Assembly (NCBI GenBank): GCA_014529385.2
Contig: CM043942.1
Span: 20,181,491 to 20,245,490 of the forward strand
DNA length: 64,000 nucleotides
Direction: 5' to 3'
DNA from: Adiantum capillus-veneris
Lineage: Eukaryota; Streptophyta; Polypodiopsida; Polypodiales; Pteridaceae
This document shows positions 19,126 through 29,889 of the stretch, one piece after another. The first letter of the stretch is position 1; each line of letters begins with the position of its first letter. The notes beneath the pieces were generated by a model. It was not told the DNA's origin. It did no database searches and saw only the letters and a program-made list of their open reading frames with translations. The translations under genes were made by a program, and so were the position numbers.

Positions 19126-19890
19126 TTTTCAACCAATTGGCGTGCATTCTTCTCTTTAGTAAGCCTCTTCTTTTTGTTACACAAAATCAAGGCATCCTTG
19201 TTTATACCCTATGGGTTATGAAATTATTTCCTTATTGTATGTCAACACACCATCTTCAGCATATCAGCTTGATCCATTCAAACAAATATGTCAATAAAGT
19301 CAGCCTTTCAACTATAGGGTGCTACATGTCTTTACATACACTTTTAAACATTACATTAGCTGACTTGCAGATAATCTAATGCATATGTGTCCACTATAGT
19401 GGATCAAAACTTCTTCTACCAGAGAATACAAAAAAGAGATGGTAATCCTTGTCAAAAAGCTGTAACCTTTAAAAAAGCTGAAACACACCATTCACAATCA
19501 GTTAACTGCACAATTGTCAGTATATGCGCATTGTTCCACTCAATGCAAATCAATCATTCATTCAACCCCCTCAATAGGAAGAATACAATCAGCTCACAGT
19601 AATTCCTCATTCCAATCAATATTCAATGGATGCCTACGTCAATTGGAGACATCAATCTAGAGTACACCAAAACTCATAATTGTGACAGGTCCTCTGATAG
19701 ACACAAGGTCTTCATGCTAACCAGTTTGTTGGGAGGACATGAAAAGCTGGAACAAGCTCCTTCTGAGTAACACCGTATAGCCCCAAAATCCTCAATCTAA
19801 ATTACCAATGTCATTGGGTAAAATCCTTAACAATCTTAGGAACTGCGAGGGAGAAAACTAGAACGACCCCTTCATTCTTGACCGCACACA
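19003..19890. other. No gene seen; (TC)n at 19,095-19,122
   Basis: A 28-bp TC run, then AT-rich sequence with short frames only. Ends at the CACTA target duplication AGC (19,891-19,893). Confidence 0.6.
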
Positions 19891-19905
19891 AGCCACTACA
19901 AGAGG

Positions 19906-20045
19906 CTATTCATATTAGTGACGCTCACACAGCGACGCTGAAAAAAAAAATTCCCGGCGTTGCTATGAGCGTCGCTCATAGCGACGCCGACTGGGCTAAA
20001 AAAATAACAGAGCGCGCCCAAAAACTCAGATCTCAGATCTGAGTT
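19906..20045. promoter_or_regulatory. Left subterminal repeat region of the CACTA element
   Basis: Direct and inverted copies of a 'agcgtcgctcatagcgacgc' motif (about 19,925-19,995), facing the same motifs at the right end. Such subterminal repeats are the usual binding sites of TnpA-type proteins; binding here is inferred. Confidence 0.7.
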
Positions 20046-20077
20046 TTTCGGCGCCCTCAAGCAAGGAGCAAGTAACG

Positions 20078-20117
<40 letters not shown>

Positions 20118-20123
20118 CTTCTC

Positions 20124-20156
<33 letters not shown>

Positions 20157-20248
20157 AGAGGAACGAGAGCCAGGTATGCTCCTTCCCTCTCCTCATTCTC
20201 ATGTTCCCTTCCCCTCTTTCTCTCTCTCTCTCTCTCACACATAGTGTT

Positions 20249-20300
<52 letters not shown>

Positions 20301-20711
20301 AACATAAACAAAAACGCACACACACATACATAAACAAAGAATGCACACACACATTGAGAGAGGAAAAGAGAGAGAGAGCATGCATAAACAAAAAACGCAC
20401 GCATTGGAGAGGAAAAGAGAGAGAGAACATGCATAAACAAAAAACGCACACATTGAGAGAGGAAAAGAGAGAGAAAACATGCATACGATCCAAAAAAACG
20501 CACACACATTGAGAGAGAAAGAGAGAGAAACTAATTTAACATCGTAGGAAACTAATTAAAATTAAAAGACCTAAAGATCTAGCCGACGAGGAATTGAACT
20601 CAAGACCTATTATTCAAGAGGGAAATGGCATAATCAATCTATCATACTTGGCATGGGTGATAGAAAGGTTATACCATTTATCTCTTTTTATTGGCACACA
20701 CATCCACACAC
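20046..20711. repeat. Microsatellites and a ~50-bp minisatellite inside the CACTA element
   Basis: (TC)n at 20,081-20,113, (AC)n at about 20,123-20,151, (TC)n near 20,218-20,237, (GA)n at 20,253-20,296. Then 20,340-20,530 holds about four copies of a ~50-bp unit (cattgagagaggaaaagaga, then catgcataaacaaaaaacgc). Frames that read through these repeats are not genes. Confidence 0.85.
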
Positions 20712-20983
20712 GCGCACACACACAAGAAGAAGAGAGTTATAACGTCGTAGGAAACTATCCTAAAAGATGTTAAAGATTAGGTTAGATGTAGACTTACGTT
20801 AAATTAGATTTAGGTTTATTTAAGTTAAATTAAATTAGATTTAGGTTTATTTTTAATTAGATTGACGTTTATTTACTCTAGATTTAGATTTACGTTATTT
20901 ACGCTAGATTTAGATTTATTTTTAATTAGATTTACGTTTATTTACGCTAGATTTAGATTTACGTTATATTAGATTAGATTTAG
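20712..20983 (+). repeat. AT-rich direct repeat, left copy, flanking the captured gene
   Basis: Contains 'gtcgtaggaaactatcc' and multiple copies of a 'ttacgttagatttagattt' phrase. The same sequence recurs at about 23,935-24,180 on the other side of the captured fragment. Confidence 0.75.
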
Positions 20984-21249
20984 GTCTCCATAGACTGCGA
21001 TGCCTGCATGAAGCGGGTGAAGAAAGCCCTCAATGGAATATAGGGTATTGCTGCCTTCACTCATGGTGGGCTCCGTCGATCCAAAAGTACTGGTGAAATG
21101 TCTTCAGAAGATAGGGAAGAAGGTGGATCTTCAGGGCGGCAAGAGTCACTACATCCCTGACATAATGACCATCTAGACAACCTCTACTCATTCAACAGCA
21201 ACTTCAAAGTTAGTAACAAGAGCAAGAACGGTCTAAAGGGCCAATTGCT
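20984..21249 (+). pseudogene. Captured HIPP-like gene fragment, 5' part (heavy-metal-associated domain)
   Basis: The frame reads VSIDCDACMKRVKKALNGI, then TAG, GIAAFT; after a shift it continues MVGSVDPKVLVKCLQKIGKK then VDLQGGKSHYIPD. This is the HMA fold of plant metallochaperones: the metal-binding CxxC (CDAC) after the first strand and the VDPKVL...KIGKKVDL second half. About ten residues between the halves are missing, with a frameshift. HIPP proteins carry heavy metals in the cytosol or nucleus. The piece lies inside the CACTA element with no start codon, so it entered as a fragment and then decayed. Confidence 0.8.
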
Positions 21250-21391
21250 TGTTGAGAGAGAAGGAGAGAGCACAGAAGTAGAACCCCAAAGTGTGTAGAA
21301 TACACACATGAGATGATGTATATATAGAGGGGACCTGGGTGCCATATATAGAGAAGCCATATATTGAGTAGCTTCACGTATAAGCTCAACA
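21250..21391 (-). repeat. 3' LTR of the small LTR element
   Basis: 142 bp. TATA-like CTATATATAC on the minus strand near 21,318-21,327. Followed on the plus side by CCCCCGCTC (21,392-21,400), the complement of a GAGCGGGGG polypurine tract. Confidence 0.9.
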
Positions 21392-21404
21392 CCCCCGCTC
21401 AAAT

Positions 21405-22064
21405 AAGGGTCCCTAACTGTGGATGAAAAAACCCTTGGGGGATCAAGGGAAAAACCCACAGCTCTATATACACCCACCGTTATATTATAAAAATCATTGA
21501 ATATACAAATGTTTACGAGGAGCTACATCACTCCTTTTACAATGAATGTTTTATGAGGAGTTACATTACTCCTATCAAATACAATAATGAATACAAAGGT
21601 TCAATAAAGAGGTGTAAAAGCTATCGATTAGCTTGTAATCAAAAGTGTCTCCGTGAATCTGCTGTGTAGCTTGTCATCAATATCGCATCACCAAACATGT
21701 CTTCATGTTGTCATCAATATGGCATCACCAAACATATCTTCATAAATCTTTTATTGTCACCAAGTTTGTCTTCATAAAATCAATTCTTTGATCAATCCTA
21801 CATAGATCATAGACTCCCAAAAAAAACATGTCATGAAAATTATTAGCATCGTTAATGAAATAATTACGTTCACAATGCCATAAGAGATGGTTCGCGACGC
21901 CACTCTTTTGACGACATATATACGCACGACAACATATGGTACATAAAGTATAAACGTAAAAGTACAAAATGTGTGATTACGTGATACAAATGATATGTGT
22001 ATATACTACATAAAACAACATTTATCAATGTAGTGATCAATGAATACCATCAAAGTATTAACAA
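21405..22064. other. Internal non-coding part of the small LTR element
   Basis: AT-rich, short frames only, no recognised domain. Confidence 0.6.
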
Positions 22065-22510
22065 AATATCATCATTATGTCAATAAAAATGAATAAATGA
22101 TCATGGTATCAACCAAAAGCATCATGATATCACCGAGAATAATCATTGTATCAACGAAACAACATCATGGCATCACCGAGAATAACCATGGTATCAACGA
22201 AATATCATCATGGCATCACCGAGAATAACCATGGTATCAACGAAACAACATCATGGTATCACCGAGAATAACCATGGTATCAACAAAACATCATCATGGT
22301 ATCAATAAAAATCACCATGGAATCAACGAAATATCATCATGGAATCACCGAGAATAACCATGGTATCAACGAAATATCATCATGGCACCACCGAGAATAA
22401 CCATGGTATCAATGACATAGCATCATGGTATCAACGAAAATCACCATGACCAAAGTATTAACAAAACATTATCATGGTACCATCAAAATCACTATGGTAT
22501 CAATGAGAAA
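22065..22510. repeat. 43-bp tandem array
   Basis: About ten imperfect copies of a 43-bp unit built on 'catcatggcatcaccgagaa' followed by 'taaccatggtatcaacgaaa'. Each unit itself has two similar halves (atggtatcaacg / atggcatcaccg). Confidence 0.85.
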
Positions 22511-22789
22511 TTATCAATAAAACGACGTAAACTATATCTCTAAAAGAATAATTATACGAGAATCAATGAACGAGTATATCATATAACAAAAGATCATGTA
22601 CCAACAGTAGCTCGATAGAATTTGGATGATCATCAACGGCTCGACTGAATCGGAACGATGTGTAACTGGCTTCTGCAGCAAAGTTACGTCAGTAACAAAT
22701 ATATGATTGATGAAGAAAAATATAATTGAGAAGTTTTCAATTATGAGAAAAATCAAAAGCAAAAAGTAAAATTTTGATTTTCAAACATA

Positions 22790-23600
22790 TTCGCAGTCTG
22801 AGACGATAACCCAAAATTGGTGCAGAATTTAGAGAAACTTTCTTCTGCAAAGTTATAGACCACATCGATTCCAATCCCCATAGCGGGTAGTTTCTTCTGC
22901 AAAGTTGTAGAACGCATCGATTCCGGTCTCTCACGCAGGTAGTTTCTGCAAAATCGTTTTCAATAAGCAGAAAAATAAAAAACAAAAAAAGGAAATTACT
23001 TTTTAGGTATGTACGCAGTCCACGAACGATAACTCAAAATCGGTGCAGAATTTGAAAACACTTTCTTCTGCAAAGTTGTAGACCACATCGATTCCGGTCT
23101 TTTTCGTGGGTAGTTTGCAGTCCGCGAATGATAACTCAAAATCGGTGCAGAATTTGAAAAAACTTCCTTCTGCAAAGTTGTAGACCACATCGATTCCGAT
23201 CTCCTCCATAGTTAGTTTCTGCAAAATCGTTTTCAATTAGCAGAAAAATCAAAAACAAAAAACGGAAGTTGCTTTTCAGGTATGTACGCAGTCCGCGAAT
23301 GATAACTCAAAATCGGTGCAGAATTTGAAAAAACTTCCTTCTGCAAAGTTGTAGACCACATCGATTCCGGTCTTACAGACGGGTAGTTTCTGCAAAATCG
23401 ATTCCAATTAGCAGAAAAATCAAAAACAAAACGCGGAAGCTGTTTTTCAGGTATGTACGCAGTCCGTGAACGATAACTCAAAATCGGTGCAGAATTTGAA
23501 GAAACTTCCTTCTGCAAAGTTGTAGACCACATCGATTCCAATTCCTTTTGGCGGGTAGTTTCTGTAAAATCGACTTTGATCAGGAGAAAAATCGAAAACA
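22790..23600. repeat. ~170-bp tandem array near the primer-binding site
   Basis: Five copies, starts near 22,796, 23,018, 23,118, 23,289 and 23,459; the spacings show one shortened and one enlarged unit. Each holds 'gataactcaaaatcggtgca' and 'ctgcaaagttgtagaccaca'. Frames on the minus strand repeat with the unit and are not separate genes. Confidence 0.85.
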
Positions 23601-23610
23601 AAAACGTACT

Positions 23611-23622
23611 GCTCTGATACCA
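23611..23622 (-). other. Primer-binding site of the small LTR element
   Basis: On the minus strand TGGTATCAGAGC directly follows the 5' LTR end: the standard complement to the 3' end of initiator tRNA-Met. Confidence 0.9.
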
Positions 23623-23764
23623 TGTTGAGAGAGAAGGAGAGAGCACAGAAGGAGAACCCCAAAGTGTGTAGAATACACACATGAGATGATGTATATATAG
23701 AGGGGACCTGGGTGCCATATATAGAGAAGCCATATATTGAGTAGCTTCACATATAAGCTCAACA
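23623..23764 (-). repeat. 5' LTR of the small LTR element
   Basis: 142 bp, near-identical to 21,250-21,391. Followed by TTGCT, the second copy of the target duplication. Confidence 0.9.
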
Positions 23765-23866
23765 TTGCTGTCGTCAGATGTGGATGGAGATGAGGGAGCG
23801 TCACCGCCGGAAGTTAACTCTCACATCTTTAGTGATGAGAATGCCAACTCTTACCGAGTTATGTGA
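23765..23866 (+). pseudogene. Captured HIPP-like gene fragment, 3' end
   Basis: Continues the captured host fragment past the LTR insertion. It reads LLSSDVDGDEGASPPEVNSH then IFSDENANSYRVM and TGA (23,864-23,866). HIPP proteins typically end in a FSDEN phrase followed by a CaaX isoprenylation box ending in Met. Here the phrase and terminal Met are kept but the Cys position is Tyr (SYRVM), so the lipid-attachment site is lost. About 70 bp after the stop may be the original 3' untranslated region. Confidence 0.7.
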
Positions 23867-23934
23867 AAAATTATGTGTTAAATTAGTTTTAAGGTTCTTA
23901 TAATCCCTGTTAGTTTGGTTCTTTGTTTTTAATA

Positions 23935-23997
23935 TAACATAATTTACGTTAGATTTAGATTTATGTTATATTAGATTAGACTTAGGTTTATTTAGGT

Positions 23998-24033
<36 letters not shown>

Positions 24034-24180
24034 GAAGAAGAGAGTTTTATTGTCGTAGGAAACTATCCCAAAAGACGTTAAAGATTAGGTTAGATGTAGA
24101 CTTACGTTAAATTAGATTTAGGTTTATTTTTAGTTAGATTTACGTTTATTTAGATTTACGCTTATTTACGTAAGATCGAG
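23935..24180 (+). repeat. AT-rich direct repeat, right copy
   Basis: Second copy of 20,712-20,983: (AC)n at 24,002-24,031, then 'gtcgtaggaaactatccc' and the 'ttacgttagattta' phrases. Confidence 0.75.
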
Positions 24181-24464
24181 TCCATGCAAGAATTACTTAC
24201 GGTTTAGGGTTTAGAGTTAGACGAACAGTGAAAAGATCTACTGTGAAAAGATGTTAAGATGCTGTGAAGTGCTACAGCTAGAGAAGAGGCAAAGGGGTTT
24301 TGTCCACTACATGCAGTATCATGTAGACGTGGTCTGTAGATTTCTTGTACCTACAAATATAGGTATTGACCAATAAAGACGAGATTATAACCCGGTGGTT
24401 CTGATCTCCGTGCACCTCTAGACCGAGGTGTGCAGGGATTGGACATGACTAGAGAATGTGAGGT

Positions 24465-24528
<64 letters not shown>

Positions 24529-24590
24529 GACGAAGAATGCCAATAGAATATTAAATTTGTTGTCCAGGTTATAAGATTTTTATCCTCATT
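24181..24590 (+). other. Upstream region of the transposase gene, with (GA)n
   Basis: (GA)n of about 59 bp at 24,467-24,525, 65 bp before the transposase ATG. No other coding signal. Possible promoter, not demonstrated. Confidence 0.5.
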
Positions 24591-27500
24591 ATGAGTAGTG
24601 ACGAGGATGTGGGACCGTCCAACCGAAACACCTATCTCTCAACGAGGGTCTTATGTCCTTGTAATCAATGCAAGCATGCTGTGCGACGGACAAGACGTGT
24701 TTCTTTGCAGCATGTTCGTGAATTTGGCGAGTTCGATCCATCTATTATAGATCGAGTTGTTGCCAATTATAACTCGTCGGACTCTGACGCTGGCCAACAA
24801 GCAGCAATCTTGCAACCCAATAGACGTGTTCGCAGGCGCTTTGGTCAAGCAGCATATGTGAGGCCACAAGATGTAGCCTCTGACAGCTCGGGGGATGATC
24901 ATGCAGAGCACATTCCCAACGAGGCAATGTTTGAGCCCGAGATTGATGAAATGATCGAGACGATCATGGATTCAGAAAGGCTTATCTATGATGATATGAA
25001 AAGTGAAGCCGATACGCCATTGTATAATGGAGCACGTATGTCTAGATTGAAAGCACTCCTGGTTCTTCTCAACATGCAGGCAAAGTTTGGATGGAGTGAC
25101 ACTAGCGTCACAGCGCTTTTCAGGTGATCTATTACAATTAGTTTACTTTAATAAAACTCTAAATGTATAATGATCTGATAGATTTTTACACAACTGTATC
25201 GTATTTTTATGTTGTGTAGATTGCTTAAAGAGCACAGACTACCAGCTGACAATGTGATGCCAGATTCCCGAGATGAAGCAAGAAAGATTTTGCGAAACTT
25301 GGGGATGGATTACAATTCTATCCACGCTTGTCCTAATGACTGCATTCTTTTCAGAGGGGAATACATAGACATGGAGAAGTGTCCGAAATGTGATTCCGAA
25401 AGATATCGAGTAGATCTCCACGGGACAAAAATTCCACAAAAGGTTTTGCGACATTTTCCTCTGCTTCCTCGCATCAAGCATTTCTTCGAATGTAAGTCCA
25501 TGGCCGCCCTAGCATCATGGCATGAGGAGAATAAATCTTTGGATGGTGTGCTACGAATTCCTGCAGATTGCGCAGCCTGGAAACATATAGATGGAACATG
25601 GTCGTATTTTGCTAGGGAAGCTCGAAATTTGCGCTTAGGCCTGGCTATGGATGGCGTAAATCCATTTGGTCAAAGATCAACATGTTACAGTGTATGGCCC
25701 GTTGTCATCGTCAACTACAACATTCCCCCGTGGTTGACTACGAAGAAGGGGCACCTATGGCTAAGCTTGATTGTGCCAGGGCGATATAAAGTGGGGAATA
25801 TGGATGTGTATCTTCGTCCACTATTGGAAGAGCTACAACAATTGTGGATTGGCATAGAGGTGGTGGATATGAGCCGACACACAGGACGACGGAATGCTTT
25901 GATCAGAGGCATTCTAATGTGGACCATGCATGACTATCCCGGGCTAATAGAATGCTCATGTGATCTATTGACACTCCTCACTCAGACACTGTAAATCTTA
26001 TTTTTTCCCATAGTTGATCTATTATCATGTGTATATATGCAGGGCTTCAAACAAGCGGATACAGAGCATGTGTCACATGTGGACCTAGACTGAATGCACG
26101 TAGGGCGCCCTCACTGAAGAAGCAAATCTACGAAGGTCATCAAGCGTATCTTCCAAAGAATCATGTGTTACGCGACGGCTTTTTGGGAAGAGAGCCACCA
26201 AGGATGTCTGCACAAGCATGGTTAGAGCAGAAGGAGATGTGCGATGACGGATTGCCTCCAGGGATGAAGAGACTATCTCTATGGTACGAGTTACCATACT
26301 GGCCCCGACTCATGATCAATCACTTGCTCGATCCAATGCACATATTCAAGAATGTGGGTAATCTACTGTGGGACCATCTGACCGGCAAGAAAGATACTTT
26401 GGGAGCCAGAGTTGACCTTAGAAATGTGGATCGTATGGAGAAATATTGGCCGCAAACAGCGTCTGATGGATCGATAAAACTCCCTAAAGCGCCATGGATT
26501 TTCACAGGAGCCCAAGAACGAAAAGTAAAAGAGACCATTCGAACTTTGCGGACCCCCACTAGCGTAATGCACTCGCTCCGAACGTGTTTTACTAAAGAAG
26601 GAAAGCTTATCGGTTTGAAGTCACACGATTGGCATAAAATGTGTCAGGTACGTTCATAGTGGACTTTAATATTGAAGCATAAAATGTGGACTTTAATATC
26701 ATTGCTGCACATACTTTACAGTTTATTTTACCGGTTGCCATTGAGGGATGTTTGTCTCTCGACATCCGTAACACAATCTACAAACTTGCAAAGCTGGTGC
26801 AATGGATCTCACAAAAGGAGATCAACGTAGACTCCATACCATTCGCCAAACTAAATGCTGCGGAGCTTGTGTGCATGTTTGAGAAACATTTTCCTACTAC
26901 CATGCTAACCATTCAGGTGCATCTTCTTGTTCACATAGTTGATGAGGTGGAAATAGCTGGCACAGCTCATTCCAGATGGATGTTCTTCTTAGAACGTTTC
27001 ATGAAAACGCTTAAGGGATATGAAAACTCAAGATTGTGGAATCATGGCAAAATTTGAACAGTCTAGTCGACGACGTTCCTCTGATGCAGATCCTGTGGTG
27101 GCGGAACTCACTTACTTCCGCACATTGCAAGAGATTTTGAGGATCGATTATAGAGGATTTTTTGTCGACTTGTTCGACGTGCAATGGTTCAAGATAATCA
27201 TGGAGGGTCGCAACGCTACTGTGCGTAGAGGAGAGTCTGGTTTTCTTGAGGTGGATTCTACTAAGAAATGGACTGACCTAAGAGACACTTTCGTACTACC
27301 CGAGCATTGTGAACAAGTAAGTATGTAAATAGTTAACATCCCCCTTTTACAAGTTATGTGCTTGAAAGCTCTCATGTAAGTTATGTGGCTCTGGCAGGTA
27401 ATATTTCATCCTACAAAGTCTACATCAAACTGGTGGTACGTCATAGAGGTAGCCCCTCGTAGTGCAAGGACGTATGAAGGCTACCATGTGCCAATCACAA

Positions 27501-27706
27501 CGGCATCAATGGAGGAGATCAGAGAAGATGCTCAATCAGAAGCCACTGCGGTGGTGCCAGACGAGCATCAAGATGCTACTACTCTATATGGGGTGCATGC
27601 AGAGGAGCTACAAAATGAAACAGAGGATATGTGTTTAAACGGAGAGCTCTATATAGATATAGGAAGTTATGCTGAGTTATGCGAGGATGAGAGAGAGATC
27701 TCTTAA
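24591..27706 (+). CDS. Tnp2-type CACTA transposase (Transposase_21 family)
   Basis: Multi-exon. Exons read as 24,591-25,123, 25,220-25,959, 26,043-26,647, 26,722-27,316 and 27,398-27,706, each intron GT...AG. Exon 1 carries a Cys-rich start (CPCNQCKHAVRR) and acidic linker. Exon 2 starts LLKEHRLPADNVMPDS and holds the Transposase_21 core: LGMDYNSIHACPNDCILFRG, CPKCDSERY, PLLPRIKHFF, LGLAMDGVNPFGQRSTCYSV, VYLRPLLEELQQLW. Exon 3: GYRACVTCGPR, DPMHIFKNVGNLLWDHLTGK. Exon 4: DUF4218-like (LPVAIEGCLSLDIRNTI, QVHLLVHIVDEVEIAG), then a frameshift near 27,020-27,055 into a DUF4216-like part (ADPVVAELTYFRTLQEILRI). It binds and cuts element ends. The frameshift suggests this copy may be inactive. Confidence 0.88.
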
Positions 27707-27963
27707 AGCCACAAATATTGTATTTGAACAATTTTGCTCCATGTTGTAAAAGCTCTGGCTCTCTAAGTACCTTCCATGGTGTATAACGCTCTTTTCTACT
27801 CACGCTCACATCTTTTGATTGAAAATTATGAGTTTTCGACTTGCCTCTTCTATCACTCAATTCATTGCGTCATTGTATTTATATGCGTCATTACGTCATT
27901 GTATTTAATGGTCTTTGTGTCATTGGCTAATCTATTCATTCAATATTAAGTTTAAATATTCGT

Positions 27964-29288
27964 GTGTTTAATGCAGGTATGGATGATGAGGAGTTTCTTT
28001 CTTCTTTGTCACCGCAGCAGAGACAGTGGTACGTGGAGCGTCATCGCTCTGGCGCATCATCGCGCGTTCCTACTCCATCCGCATCTCCCTCTCTTTCGGA
28101 GCATTCGGCGCGCTCCGAAGCTTCGGCGTCGACAAGACGAGCTTCACACTCGTCTAGACACCGGCGCTCTAGTGGTGACGGTGGCGGTTGTTGTGGGGAT
28201 TCCGCCACCGATGCCTCCACACCGCCTCGTGTTCGACGAGGCTCTTTACCCTCCCCTTCTTTGCCCGCCCCCACACCAGCCAAAGCATCGCCATCTACGC
28301 CAGGTTTTGCACGGCTGACTGTTCCTAGCAGCTACACACCTCTACCTACTCCGCCAGGAGCCACCCCACTGGACACTCCTCGCTTCGGGGCCCAGACGCC
28401 GGTGGAGACACCTGACGTCCGTACCCCCATCGACACGCCGCTAGAGACCCCTGCCGGGACACCCACGTTCAGGCGTCACCGGCCAGAGGGCTTGCCTTAC
28501 TCTGTCGACTTCAGCGGCGGCATCATCATGGATGATGACGGCAAGAAGGTGATCTCGCGCATGCGTGGTCTTTGCTCTCAGCTGTTTAGACACTACATAC
28601 TAAACAAATGGAGTGAAGTACCAAGTGATTTAAAAAACAGAGTCATCAGCATACTTCATGATGAGTTTCCCGTTCCAATACGGGATCAGTGCTTCAATGA
28701 AGACCTGATGAAGATTCGAATGCGCGAATACTGCAAACAGAAGCGTTCCGAAGTGCAAAAAGCAATCAAGAATGGGTGGAACAGGCCAGATTGGCTGGCC
28801 AAAGAAGATTGGAAGAATGCGAAGAAAGTAGCGCGCGAGAATCCCGACAAGTGGAAGCAACAAAAGGATGCAGCCAGAGCGCGAGCAGAGGCAGGGAGCT
28901 CGCACCACTTGGGGAGCGGTGGATGGGCATCATTTGAGGCTGATTTTGTAAGTGTTTTTGCATTGCTCTTTATGTTCGATAGTTTAGGGTTTATGAGTTT
29001 TTTAATTCTAACATAATGAAATCTTTGTATGTTTTGACACTGGTCGATGACAGGACGTGATCCCACACCGTACGAGCGTGAGTACGCAGGCAGGAAGGGC
29101 TTAAACGCCCTAATGGACATTCTCAGTTCTCGCCGCGGCATGGTTAGTATTAGGGTTTACTCTTTTCTATTTTTTGTATTGTTTTATAAATGTCGTTATA
29201 TGTTTATACTTACTGAAAGCTGTCTTATTGTCTTTTTTTGTAGAATCCGATAGATACGCTGCTTGGACGCGATGAGACGTCTAACTAG
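27964..29288 (+). CDS. TnpA-like CACTA protein (Transposase_24-like)
   Basis: The first exon, 27,964 to about 28,948, encodes 328 residues. The N-terminal half is Ser/Pro/Thr-rich with repeated TP motifs (TPLPTPPGATPLDTPRFGAQ). From about 190 it reads ISRMRGLCSQLFRHYILNKW, FNEDLMKIRMREYCKQKRSE and GWNRPDWLAKEDWKNAKKVA, as in plant Transposase_24 proteins. GTAAGT at 28,949 is a good donor. A second exon (about 29,054-29,141, RDPTPYEREYAGRKGLNALM) and a third (29,244-29,288) follow. The reading phase at the first junction does not fit cleanly. Such proteins bind subterminal repeats and assist the transposase. Confidence 0.7.
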
Positions 29289-29639
29289 ACAACGTCAGTT
29301 TAGCCGTAGCTAGATAGCATTAGTTTAGGGTTTCTCATAGCTTATGTATCATGAGACGGATTTTATACGTCTTTTTGAACCATGTATAGTATTACATTTG
29401 TCACCGCAGTTCGTTTTGCCAATCAATTCTTTATGCCTATGATGTTGTACAATTGTCATTATTACATTTGCCAATCAATTCATTTTGCCTATGATGTGTA
29501 CAATTGTCAATTTTGCAAACAATGCGTCTTGTGGGTGACTATTTTGGGTCTATTATCTACCCTTGCACTTTTTTAAAAAAGTGAATCAAGTACAATATGG
29601 TTGATGGGTGGCAGGGCATTCAATGCCCTGTCACCAAAA
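29289..29639. other. 3' flank of the TnpA-like gene
   Basis: AT-rich, with two copies of a 'gccaatcaattc...gcctatgatg' phrase at about 29,418 and 29,470. No gene seen. Confidence 0.5.
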
Positions 29640-29874
29640 AAAAATTCTCTCGGGCGTCGCTATTGATGGCTCTGTAGCGTCGCTATGAGCGTCGCTATAG
29701 TCTTCTATGTAAACGTCGCTATAACCGTCGCTATGACCGTCGCTATGAGCGTCGCTATATAGAGACGCTCATAGCGACGCATATAGCGACGCTCGTAGCG
29801 ACGGTTTTAACGACGCCGGGGGTTATAAAAACCCAGTGTATTTCCGTCGCTAACAGCGTCACAAGAGCACACAA
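29640..29874. promoter_or_regulatory. Right subterminal repeat region of the CACTA element
   Basis: At least ten copies in both orientations of 'gcgtcgctat' / 'atagcgacgc' (29,655-29,815), more than at the left end. Probable binding region for the TnpA-like protein. Confidence 0.75.
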
Positions 29875-29889
29875 CCTCTTGTAGTGAGC

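Larger units (their letters stand above)
21250..23764 (-). mobile_element. Small non-coding LTR retrotransposon (TRIM-like) inside the captured gene
   Basis: 2515 bp. LTRs 21,250-21,391 and 23,623-23,764, both 142 bp, TG...CA, almost identical. Target duplication TTGCT at 21,245-21,249 and 23,765-23,769. Orientation is minus: primer-binding site beside the right LTR, purine-rich tract beside the left. The internal 2.2 kb has no protein domain but two tandem arrays. Longer than classic TRIMs and without gag, so it depends on another element. The primer site is Copia-like. Confidence 0.9.
19894..29886 (+). mobile_element. CACTA (En/Spm) DNA transposon with a captured host-gene fragment
   Basis: 9993 bp. 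The left end is CACTACAAGAGG (19,894-19,905) and the right end its exact complement CCTCTTGTAGTG (29,875-29,886). The 3-bp target duplication AGC lies at 19,891-19,893 and 29,887-29,889, as is usual for CACTA elements. Both ends carry clusters of GCGTCGCTA-type repeats. Genes on the plus strand: Tnp2-type transposase (24,591-27,706) and a TnpA-like protein (27,964-29,288). The left half holds a HIPP-like host fragment, itself interrupted by a small LTR element (21,250-23,764). Confidence 0.93.

Noticed and set aside
20585-20665. Antisense tRNA-like stretch (gaattgaactcaagacct)
   Set aside because: Has a T-arm-like core on the minus strand but no matching D-arm or paired acceptor stem; at most a tRNA-derived relic.
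22065-22510. Regularly spaced short repeats that look like a CRISPR array
   Set aside because: Units are contiguous and diverge together with no unique spacers; this is a 43-bp tandem array in a plant retrotransposon.
23003-23733. Repeated DVVYNFAE-type minus-strand frames
   Set aside because: Frames recur with the ~170-bp non-coding tandem unit of the small LTR element and show no conservation beyond the DNA repeat.
28041-28283. Minus-strand 80-codon frame
   Set aside because: Antisense of the GC-rich Ser/Pro-coding part of the TnpA-like exon.
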